Assembly: GCA_026419195.1 (NCBI GenBank)
Contig: JANZZV010000005.1
Span: 124,001 to 188,000, forward strand
Direction of reading: 5' to 3'
Source of the DNA: Fervidobacterium sp.
GTDB taxonomy: Bacteria > Thermotogota > Thermotogae > Thermotogales > Fervidobacteriaceae
Length of the DNA stretch: 64,000 nucleotides
The notes below the pieces were generated by a model. The model had not been told where the DNA came from and did no database searches. It saw nothing but the letters and a program-made list of their open reading frames with translations. Shown here piece after piece: positions 1 through 8,659 of this stretch; positions within the stretch are counted from its first letter, which is position 1, and each line of letters opens with the position of its first letter. Position numbers and translations under genes: made by a program.

Positions 1-2048
1 CAATCAAATTATGGCAGAGGCATAAATTATTAGGTAATGGCATAAATACTTATCAGATACTTGGTTCAAACGTCATATCGGATCTTGCAAACAGCAAACC
101 AGAATACAATTTCGCATGGCAACCTTTCGATAGTGTCCACAATGATTACTTACAAATTCTATCGGAAACAGGAATATTGGGATTTGTTATAATATTAACC
201 TTGTTTTTATATCTACTAATATATGTTATAAAAAACCTGTCTGTCCTAAGAGAAAATAACAACATGGATGACTTGATCTTATTTGTTTGTTTGATACTAT
301 CTGTTACTTCGTTTGCAGTCCAGGCGTTCTTTTCTCCCATAGTTCAAGTTTTACCAAGTTCATTGCTTGCAAATTTCATTATAAGTACAGGATTAGGAGT
401 GTACTTCAACAAAGTTAAAATGAAAGAAATAGAACTGACTGGTAAAATAAAAACAGTAACTTGTTTGGTCATCTTATCAATAGCTTTATCCGGTGCATAT
501 TTTCGAACAACACACTATCTTTCAGAATATTATTACGGCAGAGCAAGGGTGGCTAATGAATTCCTCTCAACGTTCGAAGATCAGAAAGAAACGACAGAAA
601 GTAAGTTGGAAGAACTCGAAAACTTAAAAAAGGACAATAAAATTAACTCAAGTGAATACGAGAAAAACAAGAGAGAATTACATACTCAACTGAGTACTAT
701 TACGAGGGAAATACGGCAAGCATATGTGCATGGGGAAAGTGCCTTTTTGGCGAGTATAAAATTTGACAGAACTAATGGAGCGTCGATGTTTTATTTTTCT
801 GGCTTTGCGTACCATCCTTTAAGAATAGATAAATTATCACGCGATATGGAAAAACACTACGAAAAGATACTCAATCAAGATTACGACCGACTGCAAAAGA
901 TAATAGACAAAAACGAAAAAAGAACCGACTTGACGTTTTTATTGGAATACATAAAAAAGCATCCTTACTTGCTCAAAAGTAGAAATTTCACTGAAAACCT
1001 CTCAAAAGCCCAAGCATCACTTGATAGTTTATCCTTATTCTCTATGGCGTTGAAAAGATACGCGGAACCAAACACTTATAGTCTTATTTCAAGAAGATAC
1101 CAGGTTTTGTGCGAATCCTTAGATGAATTAAGGAAATTTACAAATGATGACACGGTAAAGGCAACACTTCTAGAGAAGAAAAACTATTATTTCCAAGAGC
1201 TTACCAAGAATGGACACAGGTTGTTTTACCTTATTAGCGGCGGATGGTTCACTTATCCGGCTTATAAAAACCTTGATATAGAGCTTTCCAGTATATCTAA
1301 TCAAGATATGCACAGAAACATCGCAAGCTTTGTACTAATGAGTAGGGTTGACTCATTTGACCTCTTGTACAAAACTCTGAAAAGCATAGCAGAAAAGGAA
1401 ATACAAACGTGCTTAAATTTAGAAAAACAAAATATTCCCACAATTCCAGATGGAGTATTATCTTACCTCCACGCGTTGGTAGTAAAACAAATTAATAATC
1501 AAGATAAAGAAAAAGCTGAGAAGTTAATAAATGAGATTTTAGACTCATATCGCGAATGTTACTCAATAGCGTGCCAGCGTCTTGAAAATAAGAAAATTTA
1601 CAAAGATTCTTATAAAAAACTCCAAGATGTTGTAATCAAAAGACTTAAAGGCTCGCTGAAAAATAAGTTGGCAAACAATGCTATAAACGAATTGATTAAC
1701 GAATTAGAAGATTCAGGAAAGGAAGCATTCGAAAAGCTCACAAACTATGATTTCAAAAAGTACATAAATAGCTACATCGATTTACTTACAAAGAAAGACA
1801 TCTCACAGTGGCCATTTGTTGGTTTGAACAGCCCTTGGAAATCTTTGATGCAACCACACATACAAAAGATAACATTTTCATCTTTAAGCCTAACAAATTC
1901 CTTAGACATTTTTGGGAAAGTAGGTAACGTACTTTCAGCAATACTCGATAGTAAATCCAATCAATCAGTTTTTGCCCTCGAAAGATACATGATGTTCAAA
2001 AACCATTACGAAATTATCGAAAGTTTGAAAAACAAGCTAAAGAAATAA
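1..2048 (+). CDS. O-antigen ligase/polymerase-like membrane protein, 5'-truncated by the window edge
   Basis: The reading frame is open from base 3, so the true start lies outside the window. The first visible residues (about bases 60-180) carry a pattern typical of the Wzy_C/O-antigen ligase family: a Gly-Asn-Gly segment, then His-Asn-Asp-Tyr and a Gly-rich start of a membrane helix. Three hydrophobic segments follow (about bases 175-520). The last 500 or so residues are soluble, Lys/Glu-rich and helical, with coiled-coil stretches near bases 580-720, and could be a TPR-like domain. The family polymerises or ligates lipid-linked glycans at the outer face of the inner membrane. The long soluble tail is unusual beside short enterobacterial ligases. 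Ends at a shared terminator. Confidence 0.75.
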   Translation, partial: IKLWQRHKLLGNGINTYQILGSNVISDLANSKPEYNFAWQPFDSVHNDYLQILSETGILGFVIILTLFLYLLIYVIKNLSVLRENNNMDDLILFVCLILSVTSFAVQAFFSPIVQVLPSSLLANFIISTGLGVYFNKVKMKEIELTGKIKTVTCLVILSIALSGAYFRTTHYLSEYYYGRARVANEFLSTFEDQKETTESKLEELENLKKDNKINSSEYEKNKRELHTQLSTITREIRQAYVHGESAFLASIKFDRTNGASMFYFSGFAYHPLRIDKLSRDMEKHYEKILNQDYDRLQKIIDKNEKRTDLTFLLEYIKKHPYLLKSRNFTENLSKAQASLDSLSLFSMALKRYAEPNTYSLISRRYQVLCESLDELRKFTNDDTVKATLLEKKNYYFQELTKNGHRLFYLISGGWFTYPAYKNLDIELSSISNQDMHRNIASFVLMSRVDSFDLLYKTLKSIAEKEIQTCLNLEKQNIPTIPDGVLSYLHALVVKQINNQDKEKAEKLINEILDSYRECYSIACQRLENKKIYKDSYKKLQDVVIKRLKGSLKNKLANNAINELINELEDSGKEAFEKLTNYDFKKYINSYIDLLTKKDISQWPFVGLNSPWKSLMQPHIQKITFSSLSLTNSLDIFGKVGNVLSAILDSKSNQSVFALERYMMFKNHYEIIESLKNKLKK

Positions 2049-2079
2049 AAAACCATCCCCAAAAGGGGATGGTTTTTTA
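2047..2079. terminator. Bidirectional intrinsic terminator between convergent genes
   Basis: A 12-bp perfect stem (AAAACCATCCCC at 2049-2060 and its complement at 2065-2076) closes a 4-base loop. It has an A-run on the left and a T-run on the right, so it can stop transcription of both the O-antigen ligase-like gene (plus) and the pilin gene (minus). Confidence 0.9.
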
Positions 2080-2090
2080 TTCTTTTCAAC

Positions 2091-2513
2091 TTACCACCAT
2101 TTCTGCAAATTAAATGTCAGCACAATGTTATTACCTGAAGAAGTAACTTCTCCCATTCCATTTGCTCTCACCAAGTTTATATCTACATCTTGGCCTGAGT
2201 ATGTAATAGTTATGCTGTAAGTACCCGGTTGTCCAGTAACTGAACTTGGCGTACCAATAGTAAAGTTAGCTGGTATAGCGTTTATATAACCGGGAACAAG
2301 CTCAGCAGTACCTATCTGTGCTGTTGGGTTTGTTGGTTTTTGTGTGTTCCAGTAGTTTTCAATAGCTGCTTTAAGGTTTCTGAAGTTTTGAGCAACTTGG
2401 CTTGCTTTTGCGTTCCTAACAGCATTTAATGCAAGTGGTGTTGCAACTGCCATAAGTGCTGCTATAACTGCTAAAACTATCAAAAGTTCTACCAACGTGA
2501 AACCTTTCTTCAT
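2091..2513 (-). CDS. Type IV pilin/pseudopilin-like protein
   Basis: 140 residues. The N-terminus MKKG followed by FTLVELLIVLAVIAAL is a classical class III (prepilin) signal: cleavage after Gly4, methylated Phe as new first residue, Glu at +5, then one hydrophobic helix. The remainder is a small globular head of about 100 residues ending in aromatic residues. It should be matured by a prepilin peptidase and assembled by a type IV pilus or type II secretion-like machine, but no such genes are nearby. A GGGAGGT ribosome site precedes the ATG and a good promoter lies upstream. Major pilin and pseudopilin cannot be told apart from sequence alone. Confidence 0.85.
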   Translation of the reverse strand: MKKGFTLVELLIVLAVIAALMAVATPLALNAVRNAKASQVAQNFRNLKAAIENYWNTQKPTNPTAQIGTAELVPGYINAIPANFTIGTPSSVTGQPGTYSITITYSGQDVDINLVRANGMGEVTSSGNNIVLTFNLQKWW

Positions 2514-2548
2514 AATCCCAACCTCCCTAAGCTTAGATGTTCGATTTT

Positions 2549-2578
2549 ATTATACCATAAATTTTTAAAATATTACAA
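2549..2578 (-). promoter_or_regulatory. Promoter of the pilin-like gene
   Basis: On the minus strand: TTGTAA (2573-2578), an 18-base spacer and TATAAT (2549-2554), with TG one base before the -10 (extended -10, TGGTATAAT). It fits a housekeeping sigma factor and lies about 35 bases upstream of the start codon. Confidence 0.7.
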
Positions 2579-2669
2579 CAATTTGGAATGTTCCGAAGTC
2601 TTTTAATGATGAAATGCGCAAAATCAACGACAAACAGCAAATATTTTTGATTATCAAATTTTCATAGTT

Positions 2670-5009
2670 TTACTTTCCTAAAATATTTTTACACACTTCA
2701 ACAGCTTGTTGTGCATCTTTCGCATAATAGCTACCGAATCTTTTAGCTAATTCTTCATTCATAGATGCACCGCCGGCGATCACAGGTATTTCTATACCAG
2801 CTTGTCTTAACGTTTTTACAACTTCACCAACTTGAAGAACCGTTGTTGTCATCATTGCCGATAGTCCAATTATGTCTGGTTTCAACTCTTTTGCCTTTTG
2901 AAGGATAGTACTAGCTGGTACATCTTTGCCTATATCTATCACTTCAAAACCTGCACTTTCAAGAATAGTAGCTACTATCTTTTTACCAATATCATGTATA
3001 TCTCCTTCTACTGTTGCTAGCAATACTTTCCCAAGTTTTACAGATTCTTTGTCTTCTATCATGCTAAGTAACTTATCGAATATGGGTTTGACTGTTTCTG
3101 CCGCGAGTATTAGGTGAGGCAAGAATATTTTATTTTGCGCGTACAAGTTTCCTATTTCTTCCATAGTGTTTGTAAGTATCGTTTGTGCTATTTCAATTGG
3201 CTTCATCATTGGTAGGTGGTTCATAATATATTTTTCAGAATTTATTATATCACCGGACAATAATAATTTTGCAAGTTCGTTTTGTGTTACATGCGTATTT
3301 ACAATCAACGATTCCTTTTTTAAGATCCTTTTCATCCCGCTAAGGACGGTCATAGTTGTTATTTCAGCTGTGTTGAGTATCGCTGCTGATAATCCAAAAT
3401 GCATGGCAAGCGCAAGAAAAGATGCGTTTAGTTGCTCTCGGTTTGGCATTCCAAAGCTGAAGTTGGAAAGTCCGATGGATGTTTGTATGTCATCATTCGA
3501 CAGTAATTTTATTGTCTCAAGGGTAACATTGTAGTCCTGATTTGCCCCAATTGGTAAAACGATGGGATCTACGAAGATTCTAGAGCGTTCTATTCCTCTT
3601 GATTCCACATACTCAACTGCTTTTTTGGCAACTGTGTATCGCTCGAACGCATTGTCTGGAATCTTTTTGTCCATAGCGAGAATTATTAGTATACCACCGT
3701 ACCTCTTTAAAAGCTTGATTTTTTCATCGAGCTCATTACTGATTGCTTTTGATGAATTGATTATAGCCCTACCAGGATATTCAAATAACGCAGCTTCAAG
3801 AAAATTGTTGAATTGTATATCAAGTGATAATGGCAAACTCACTATTCTGTCAAGTTCAAGAACAATTTTCTTAAAGTGTTCATCCGTAAGCACATTCTCA
3901 AGTCCAAGGTTAACATCAAGTACCTGAGCACCTTCTCTTTCTTGATCTTTTGCGAGTTTTATAACACTTTCAAAGTTGTATTCTTTTATTTGTGAGTGCA
4001 ATTTCTTCTTGGCCGATGCATTTATTCGTTCACCTATTATCAAGAAAGGCGAGATGTTAGACATATGGGTTCTATTAGTTACCACTTTCAGTTGTTGAAC
4101 TTGCCTTTTCGATGGTTCTCGATCTCCTATGAAATTAACCATATATTTAATATGCTCGGGTGCCGTCCCGCAGCAGCCCCCAACGATGTTAGCGCCAAGT
4201 TCCACGTAATCTTCGATGTGCATAGCAAACTCCTCGGGTGTGGTCTTGTAAGTAAGCTTTCCATCTGTCGAAAGTGTGGGTTTTCCAGCATTTGGTTCGG
4301 CAAATATTGGTTTCCTTGAAAAAAGTGATAGTTTTCTTACCAAAGGTGTCATTTTGTCTGGTGTTAGCGTGCAATTTATTCCAATTGCATCAACATCCAA
4401 ATCGTTGAAAAGTGCTACGTATAATTCCAAGCTTGTTCCTGTTACAGAAACACCATTTTCTTCCAAAGTCATACTAACAAGGATAGGTATATCATTGGAG
4501 ACATCTCTTGCTGCTAAGTAAGCCAACTTTAACTCTTTAATGTCTGTCATAGTTTCTATTATTATTCCATCTACACCAGATTCAACAAGAAGACTTACCT
4601 GTTCTTTAAATACTTCATAAACATAGCGTGAGCTCAGTTCACCAATTGGTTCAAGCATTTCACCAACAGAAGATATATCGCCAAGTATATAAACTCTTTT
4701 TTTAGAACTACCTGCCGCTTGTTTTGCTATCTTGACAGCTTGTACATTGATTTCACAGGTGAAATCTTCGTAACCCAGCTTTTTCAATTTATGCCTGTTG
4801 GCGCTGAAGGTGTTCGTTAGGAGAAAGTCAACTCCAGCTTTAACGTATTCAGTCTGCAATTCCAAAACAGCTTCAGGATTTTTCAAATTTAAAATCTCTA
4901 TTGGTTCTTTCCCTTTAATGTATCCCCTTTTGAACAATTCAGTTCCATACGCACCATCTAAGAAAAGTATTCGATTCTCAACAATTTTTGAGAATTCTTC
5001 TCTTGTCAA
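2670..5009 (-). CDS. metH: Cobalamin-dependent methionine synthase lacking the reactivation domain
   Basis: 779 residues. The order is: homocysteine-binding barrel (about 1-300, with zinc-ligand motifs GINC and GGCCG), pterin/methyl-folate binding barrel (about 320-570, beginning IGERINA), helical cap, and cobalamin-binding Rossmann domain with the DIHDIG (DxHxxG) motif near residue 660. It transfers a methyl group from methyl-tetrahydrofolate through cobalamin to homocysteine. Full-length MetH is about 1200 residues; the missing C-terminal AdoMet-binding reactivation domain is encoded separately at 6462-7022. I chose the TTG at 5009 because AGGAGG sits 9 bases before it. An upstream TTG at 5042 is open in frame but would place that ribosome site inside the gene. 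Confidence 0.93.
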   Translation of the reverse strand: MTREEFSKIVENRILFLDGAYGTELFKRGYIKGKEPIEILNLKNPEAVLELQTEYVKAGVDFLLTNTFSANRHKLKKLGYEDFTCEINVQAVKIAKQAAGSSKKRVYILGDISSVGEMLEPIGELSSRYVYEVFKEQVSLLVESGVDGIIIETMTDIKELKLAYLAARDVSNDIPILVSMTLEENGVSVTGTSLELYVALFNDLDVDAIGINCTLTPDKMTPLVRKLSLFSRKPIFAEPNAGKPTLSTDGKLTYKTTPEEFAMHIEDYVELGANIVGGCCGTAPEHIKYMVNFIGDREPSKRQVQQLKVVTNRTHMSNISPFLIIGERINASAKKKLHSQIKEYNFESVIKLAKDQEREGAQVLDVNLGLENVLTDEHFKKIVLELDRIVSLPLSLDIQFNNFLEAALFEYPGRAIINSSKAISNELDEKIKLLKRYGGILIILAMDKKIPDNAFERYTVAKKAVEYVESRGIERSRIFVDPIVLPIGANQDYNVTLETIKLLSNDDIQTSIGLSNFSFGMPNREQLNASFLALAMHFGLSAAILNTAEITTMTVLSGMKRILKKESLIVNTHVTQNELAKLLLSGDIINSEKYIMNHLPMMKPIEIAQTILTNTMEEIGNLYAQNKIFLPHLILAAETVKPIFDKLLSMIEDKESVKLGKVLLATVEGDIHDIGKKIVATILESAGFEVIDIGKDVPASTILQKAKELKPDIIGLSAMMTTTVLQVGEVVKTLRQAGIEIPVIAGGASMNEELAKRFGSYYAKDAQQAVEVCKNILGK

Positions 5010-5084
5010 ATCCGATCGCCTCCTTGTTGTACAACCTCCCAAATTCTCCAGGTTTTTGAATATATTATATATCTAATTTCTCGG

Positions 5085-5114
5085 TTGACAATCGCATGAG
5101 TTACGGGTTATAAT
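5085..5114 (+). promoter_or_regulatory. Promoter of the arsR-family/zinc exporter unit
   Basis: Perfect consensus hexamers TTGACA (5085-5090) and TATAAT (5109-5114) with an 18-base spacer. Such a strong promoter needs a repressor, which matches the operator just downstream and the ArsR-family gene it drives. Confidence 0.85.
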
Positions 5115-5120
5115 TATACA

Positions 5121-5142
5121 TGAATATATGCTCATATGTTCA
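5121..5142 (+). promoter_or_regulatory. ArsR/SmtB-type operator
   Basis: A 10-2-10 inverted repeat, TGAATATATG-CT-CATATGTTCA, with one mismatched pair. The size and sequence resemble the imperfect 12-2-12 operators of SmtB/CzrA-type repressors. It begins about 6 bases after the -10 box and so covers the likely transcription start, implying autorepression that is relieved by metal. Confidence 0.8.
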
Positions 5143-5179
5143 ATAATAAATTTGACAAGCGAATGTGGGGGTGGTATTT

Positions 5180-5473
5180 TTGTTTTTTGAACTGAACAAA
5201 GACTTGAGCGATATATCAGAGTTCTTTTCCTTACTTTCTGATCCAACAAGGCTGAAGATAATTATTTGTCTAAAAGAATCTGAACAAAGCGTTTCAGAGC
5301 TATCTAAAAATTTAGGAATTTCCCAATCTGCAGTATCTCATCAGCTGAGAATTTTGAGACAAGGTAGGGTAGTGAGGTATAGGAAAGTTGGAAAAAAAGT
5401 CCTGTATTCTTTGGATGATGAACACGTTGTGCGGATAATCGACCAAGCTATAGAACATCAAAAGCACGGGTAA
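5180..5473 (+). CDS. ArsR/SmtB-family zinc-type metalloregulator
   Basis: 97 residues, a winged-helix repressor with recognition helix SQSAVSHQLRIL. The last helix holds Asp-x-His followed by His at +11 and His at +14 (D80, H82, H93, H96). That spacing is the alpha-5 zinc/cobalt site of SmtB and CzrA. No cysteine pair of the arsenic/cadmium alpha-3 type is present, so Zn(II) or Co(II) sensing is inferred. Start chosen as TTG with GGGGGTGGT just upstream; a GTG at 5165 is in frame but has no ribosome site. It precedes the exporter gene by 39 bases and probably represses both. Confidence 0.88.
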   Translation: MFFELNKDLSDISEFFSLLSDPTRLKIIICLKESEQSVSELSKNLGISQSAVSHQLRILRQGRVVRYRKVGKKVLYSLDDEHVVRIIDQAIEHQKHG

Positions 5474-5512
5474 AAGAATTTTTTATTCTTTGCTAAAGGA
5501 GAGTCGAAATTT

Positions 5513-6472
5513 ATGAAAAGGTCAGATAATTGTCACATTCACAACGAAAAAAATGTAGATCACAAACACATTCATCAACACGAAACTCACACTTTAACAA
5601 GTTCCAAGATTTTGTACGTTGTTTTACTTAATCTCTTGATAACAGGATCGGAATTTGTTGGTGGTTTAATATCACGTAGTCTTGCGTTGCTTTCCGATTC
5701 TATGCACAATCTCAGTGATGTTTCTTCAATAATCATAAGTTATTTTGCACACAAAATATCTAAGAAGTCAGCAGATGAGAGAAACACATTTGGTTACAAG
5801 AGGGCAAAGATTTTAGCAGCATTTATAAATTCAACAGTGTTGATGATAATAGTTGCTTTTTTAACTAAAGAAGCCATCGAACGACTTATAAATCCACAAA
5901 TAATAAATGCAAAAATCGTTTTGATTATCGGTGGAATTGGTCTTTTTTCAAATGTTTTAAGCATGCTGTTTTTGAAACCCCATTCCAGCAAAGATATTAA
6001 TATAAAATCTTCATACTTGCACATGCTTTCAGATTCTCTTTCTTCTGTAGCGGTGATAATTGGTTCTGTGATGGTTCATTATTTTAAGATTTATAGGATA
6101 GATCCCATTCTAACTATAGGAATTGCTTTTTACATTGGAAAAGAAAGTGTTGAAATGTTCCTAAAAACTTTGAGGATTTTGATGCAGTCATCCCCAGAAG
6201 ATATAAACATAGATGAGGTTGTTGAAGAAATTAGAAAAATTCCAGAGGTGGAAAATGTTCATCATGTTCATATATGGAATCTTGATGATAATATTGTTTT
6301 CTTTGAAGCACACGTCAATTTGAAAACAGATATGAATATAAGCACAACTATGGTTGTTCAAAAAGGTATTGAGAAGATTTTGATTGATTTTGGTATAAAT
6401 CATGTTACTTTACAATTCGAGCACAATGGGTGTCCAGATTGTAATGTGATTTCACACAGGGCTAATCATTGA
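5513..6472 (+). CDS. Cation diffusion facilitator, zinc efflux (CzcD/ZitB-like)
   Basis: 319 residues with six membrane helices and a cytosolic C-terminal domain. Transport-site motifs HxxxD occur in TM2 (H65/D69) and TM5 (H170/D174), the HDHD arrangement of zinc-proton antiporters. The N-terminus is histidine-rich (7 His between residues 8 and 26), a likely metal-collecting tail. The C-terminal domain has the usual VHHVHIW segment. AAAGGAG precedes the ATG. It is cotranscribed with the ArsR-family regulator, so it is probably induced by excess zinc and pumps it out. Its last 11 bases overlap the end of the convergent reactivation-domain gene. Confidence 0.92.
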   Translation: MKRSDNCHIHNEKNVDHKHIHQHETHTLTSSKILYVVLLNLLITGSEFVGGLISRSLALLSDSMHNLSDVSSIIISYFAHKISKKSADERNTFGYKRAKILAAFINSTVLMIIVAFLTKEAIERLINPQIINAKIVLIIGGIGLFSNVLSMLFLKPHSSKDINIKSSYLHMLSDSLSSVAVIIGSVMVHYFKIYRIDPILTIGIAFYIGKESVEMFLKTLRILMQSSPEDINIDEVVEEIRKIPEVENVHHVHIWNLDDNIVFFEAHVNLKTDMNISTTMVVQKGIEKILIDFGINHVTLQFEHNGCPDCNVISHRANH

Positions 6473-7022
6473 TACCTGCAATAAATGTTGTAGTTTTTCG
6501 CGGAAGCATTACACCAAATCTGTTAACTTTCACTTTTTCCGCGATGTTAAGAAGCTCAACGTAAATGTTGTTCACAGTTATGTTTAAGTCACCATATCCA
6601 GGCGAAAATCTCATGCTTGTTTTAATCGAAAGACCTTGCAAGTAATGAAATTGAAAATAGTCATTTAAGGTTTCAAGTGCTTCGCTGCCCCAAGCATCAA
6701 GTAACATACCTATCATAGTTGACTCTTCGGAAAGTTTGTCAATTACTAAATCAAATTTATCACCAAGTGTTGAGGCACAGATAATGAATTTTTTGTAGTT
6801 TGAAAACTTTTCAGGTATTGCACCGTCTGGTATACTATCTTTGTCAAATACATCCCAGTATACAATAGGGGCGGCGTTTGAAAGACCTATCAAGTACACT
6901 TTGTTCACAAAATCCATTAATTTTTCATCGTTTATCACACTTTTGTATCTTGCGCCCGCTCGTGCAAGAAATATCTTTTTAGATGGCATGTAATGATATT
7001 TATCTGGAATAAATGTCTTCAC
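6462..7022 (-). CDS. Stand-alone methionine synthase reactivation (activation) domain
   Basis: 186 residues. It resembles the AdoMet-binding C-terminal domain of MetH. The segment RFSPGYGD (138-145) corresponds to the conserved AdoMet-contacting Arg-x-x-x-Gly-Tyr element. In Thermotogae the domain is known as a separate protein beside a truncated MetH. It should bind AdoMet and help re-methylate cob(II)alamin after oxidation. Start GTG with GAGGTGA 4 bases upstream. It lies on the same strand as metH but is separated from it by the plus-strand zinc unit. The 3' end overlaps the exporter gene by 11 bases tail to tail. Confidence 0.82.
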   Translation of the reverse strand: MKTFIPDKYHYMPSKKIFLARAGARYKSVINDEKLMDFVNKVYLIGLSNAAPIVYWDVFDKDSIPDGAIPEKFSNYKKFIICASTLGDKFDLVIDKLSEESTMIGMLLDAWGSEALETLNDYFQFHYLQGLSIKTSMRFSPGYGDLNITVNNIYVELLNIAEKVKVNRFGVMLPRKTTTFIAGIND

Positions 7023-7059
7023 AACTTCACCTCACATCGATTTGGAGGTAGATACGTGT

Positions 7060-7521
7060 ATGAAGAAAGGTGTTGAAATAAACAATATTTGCAAGGTCTG
7101 TGGTGGAAAATGTTGTAAAACATTTCCTGGACCCGCCACCCCAGAAGACTTCGGAGCACCGGATCTTGAAAAGCTGAGAAAAAATTTATTGAATTCTCTT
7201 ATTTCAGGTAGATGGACCGTGGATTGGATAAATCAAGAGAATAATCTTTACTTCGTAAGACCTGCCGTCAAAGGTTTTGAAAATGTTGTTTTTGATCATA
7301 CTTACAACGGAATATGCACGTTTCTAACTGAGTCTGGTTGTGAACTGAGTTTTGAAAACAGACCAGAAAGTTGCCGAATGCTTGTACCAAAGTTGTATGA
7401 AAAATGTGATACCCAAGGTTATACAAGAATGTATGTTGCAAAATTGTGGAAAGATTATATAAATATCTTACTCGATGTTGCTATACAAGCAGAAAATGGT
7501 GAATTTTCAAATTTTCTATGA
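7060..7521 (+). CDS. YkgJ/UPF0153-like cysteine-cluster protein
   Basis: 153 residues. An N-terminal CxxCxxxCC cluster and later cysteines (in NGICTFL, GCELSF and ESCRML) match the zinc- or iron-chelating CxxCxxCC family (PF03692). The biochemical role of that family is not settled. The ATG was chosen because GGAGGT ends 10 bases before it; a TTG at 7042 would contain that site. It is divergent from the reactivation-domain gene, with only 37 bases between their starts, so the two may share regulatory DNA. Confidence 0.75.
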   Translation: MKKGVEINNICKVCGGKCCKTFPGPATPEDFGAPDLEKLRKNLLNSLISGRWTVDWINQENNLYFVRPAVKGFENVVFDHTYNGICTFLTESGCELSFENRPESCRMLVPKLYEKCDTQGYTRMYVAKLWKDYINILLDVAIQAENGEFSNFL

Positions 7522-7534
7522 TAGCGAAAGCGAA

Positions 7535-8620
7535 CTAAAAATAATCTTCCGGATCACCAAATCTGTAACCTTGTGATATGGCGTAAGGTATCAACTCCGA
7601 TAATATTTTAATAGTCTTTAGACCCCTATCTCTGCCGTCGTGAAATAGATAAATACCTCCCGGTTTCAAGGATTGTTTGTATCTTTCGATAGTCTGTTCG
7701 ACAGGTTCCTGGAACCAGTCGTAACCAGCTGTCCAATTGATTATCTTATAACCGTATTCTTTGGCAATTTCCTTAACCCAGTCCTTAGAATACCCTTCCG
7801 GCATTCTGAGATATCTTATTTTTATCTCTGGTATTATTTTTTTTATATTCTCTTCAGTTTTTTCTATATCACTTCTCAAAGTTTCCTTGAGTGTTTCTAA
7901 ATCAGCTGTTTTTTGTAATTTATAATATGATCTGTGGCAATAAGTGTGCGAACCTATTGAATGTCCTTCTTCGTATTCCCTTTTCAAATGTTCTCGATAA
8001 CCCAAGACAGTATCCCCGGATACAAAGAAGATTGCCTTTATGTTATATTGTTTAAGTAAATCTAATATCTGCGGAGTGTAATTTCCTGGACCATCATCGA
8101 TAGTAATAAATATGACTTTTTCATTTGTGCGTGCTCTGGTGAAAAAAATTTCATCGTTAGCATTATCATTTTTTCTAAGATCGATCATACTCTCTGTTTT
8201 CGTGGTTTCCGTAGTTACATCTTGATTTTTTGTCTGTTCGTTCGGAAAAGTTGAATAAATATCCTGTCTTTCATGTGCTGTAACACTTTCCGTTTTGGAA
8301 GTCGTACTTCCTGTGTCGGAGTAAGTCTTGCTGTTTGTAGTATCAGACACCTCAATTATTAATTCCGTGAATGTCTCCTTTTTTTCATTTGTGGTCTGAA
8401 AATCATGGCTTTTTGAAGTGAACGATCTTATATCTATGGTTGAGCTTGCATCAAATTTTTCGTCTTTATTCGACATTTCATGGTTACTTTTATCTTGACT
8501 GTTTTCTTGCTGCACAGTGGTTAGTTCTCTTGAATTATTCCACACATAGAAAGTTGCAAAAGAGATACTCAAAAGTATTATAGAGACTATGATCAAAATT
8601 ATGGAGAATATTCTATTCAC
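7535..8620 (-). CDS. Membrane-anchored polysaccharide deacetylase (NodB/CE4 family)
   Basis: 361 residues: one N-terminal membrane helix, a Ser/Thr/Lys-rich linker (about 35-160) and a NodB homology domain (about 165-360). Motifs seen are TIDDGP (metal and catalytic Asp), SHTYCH (metal His), RMPEG and a final LFHDG. Canonical motif 1 is TFDDGP, so Ile replaces Phe; the metal-binding triad is intact. The family removes N- or O-acetyl groups from peptidoglycan or other polysaccharides outside the cell. GTG start with AAGGAGGT. It is the last gene of the SDR-RND-nadE operon, 39 bases after nadE. Confidence 0.88.
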   Translation of the reverse strand: MNRIFSIILIIVSIILLSISFATFYVWNNSRELTTVQQENSQDKSNHEMSNKDEKFDASSTIDIRSFTSKSHDFQTTNEKKETFTELIIEVSDTTNSKTYSDTGSTTSKTESVTAHERQDIYSTFPNEQTKNQDVTTETTKTESMIDLRKNDNANDEIFFTRARTNEKVIFITIDDGPGNYTPQILDLLKQYNIKAIFFVSGDTVLGYREHLKREYEEGHSIGSHTYCHRSYYKLQKTADLETLKETLRSDIEKTEENIKKIIPEIKIRYLRMPEGYSKDWVKEIAKEYGYKIINWTAGYDWFQEPVEQTIERYKQSLKPGGIYLFHDGRDRGLKTIKILSELIPYAISQGYRFGDPEDYF

Positions 8621-8659
8621 TTCTATTTACCTCCTTATAATTTTTAACGTCACTTTATC

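Noticed and set aside
5010-5084. SAM or cobalamin riboswitch before metH
   Set aside because: Only about 75 bases separate metH from the divergent ArsR-unit promoter and I see no conserved riboswitch core or paired helices in them.
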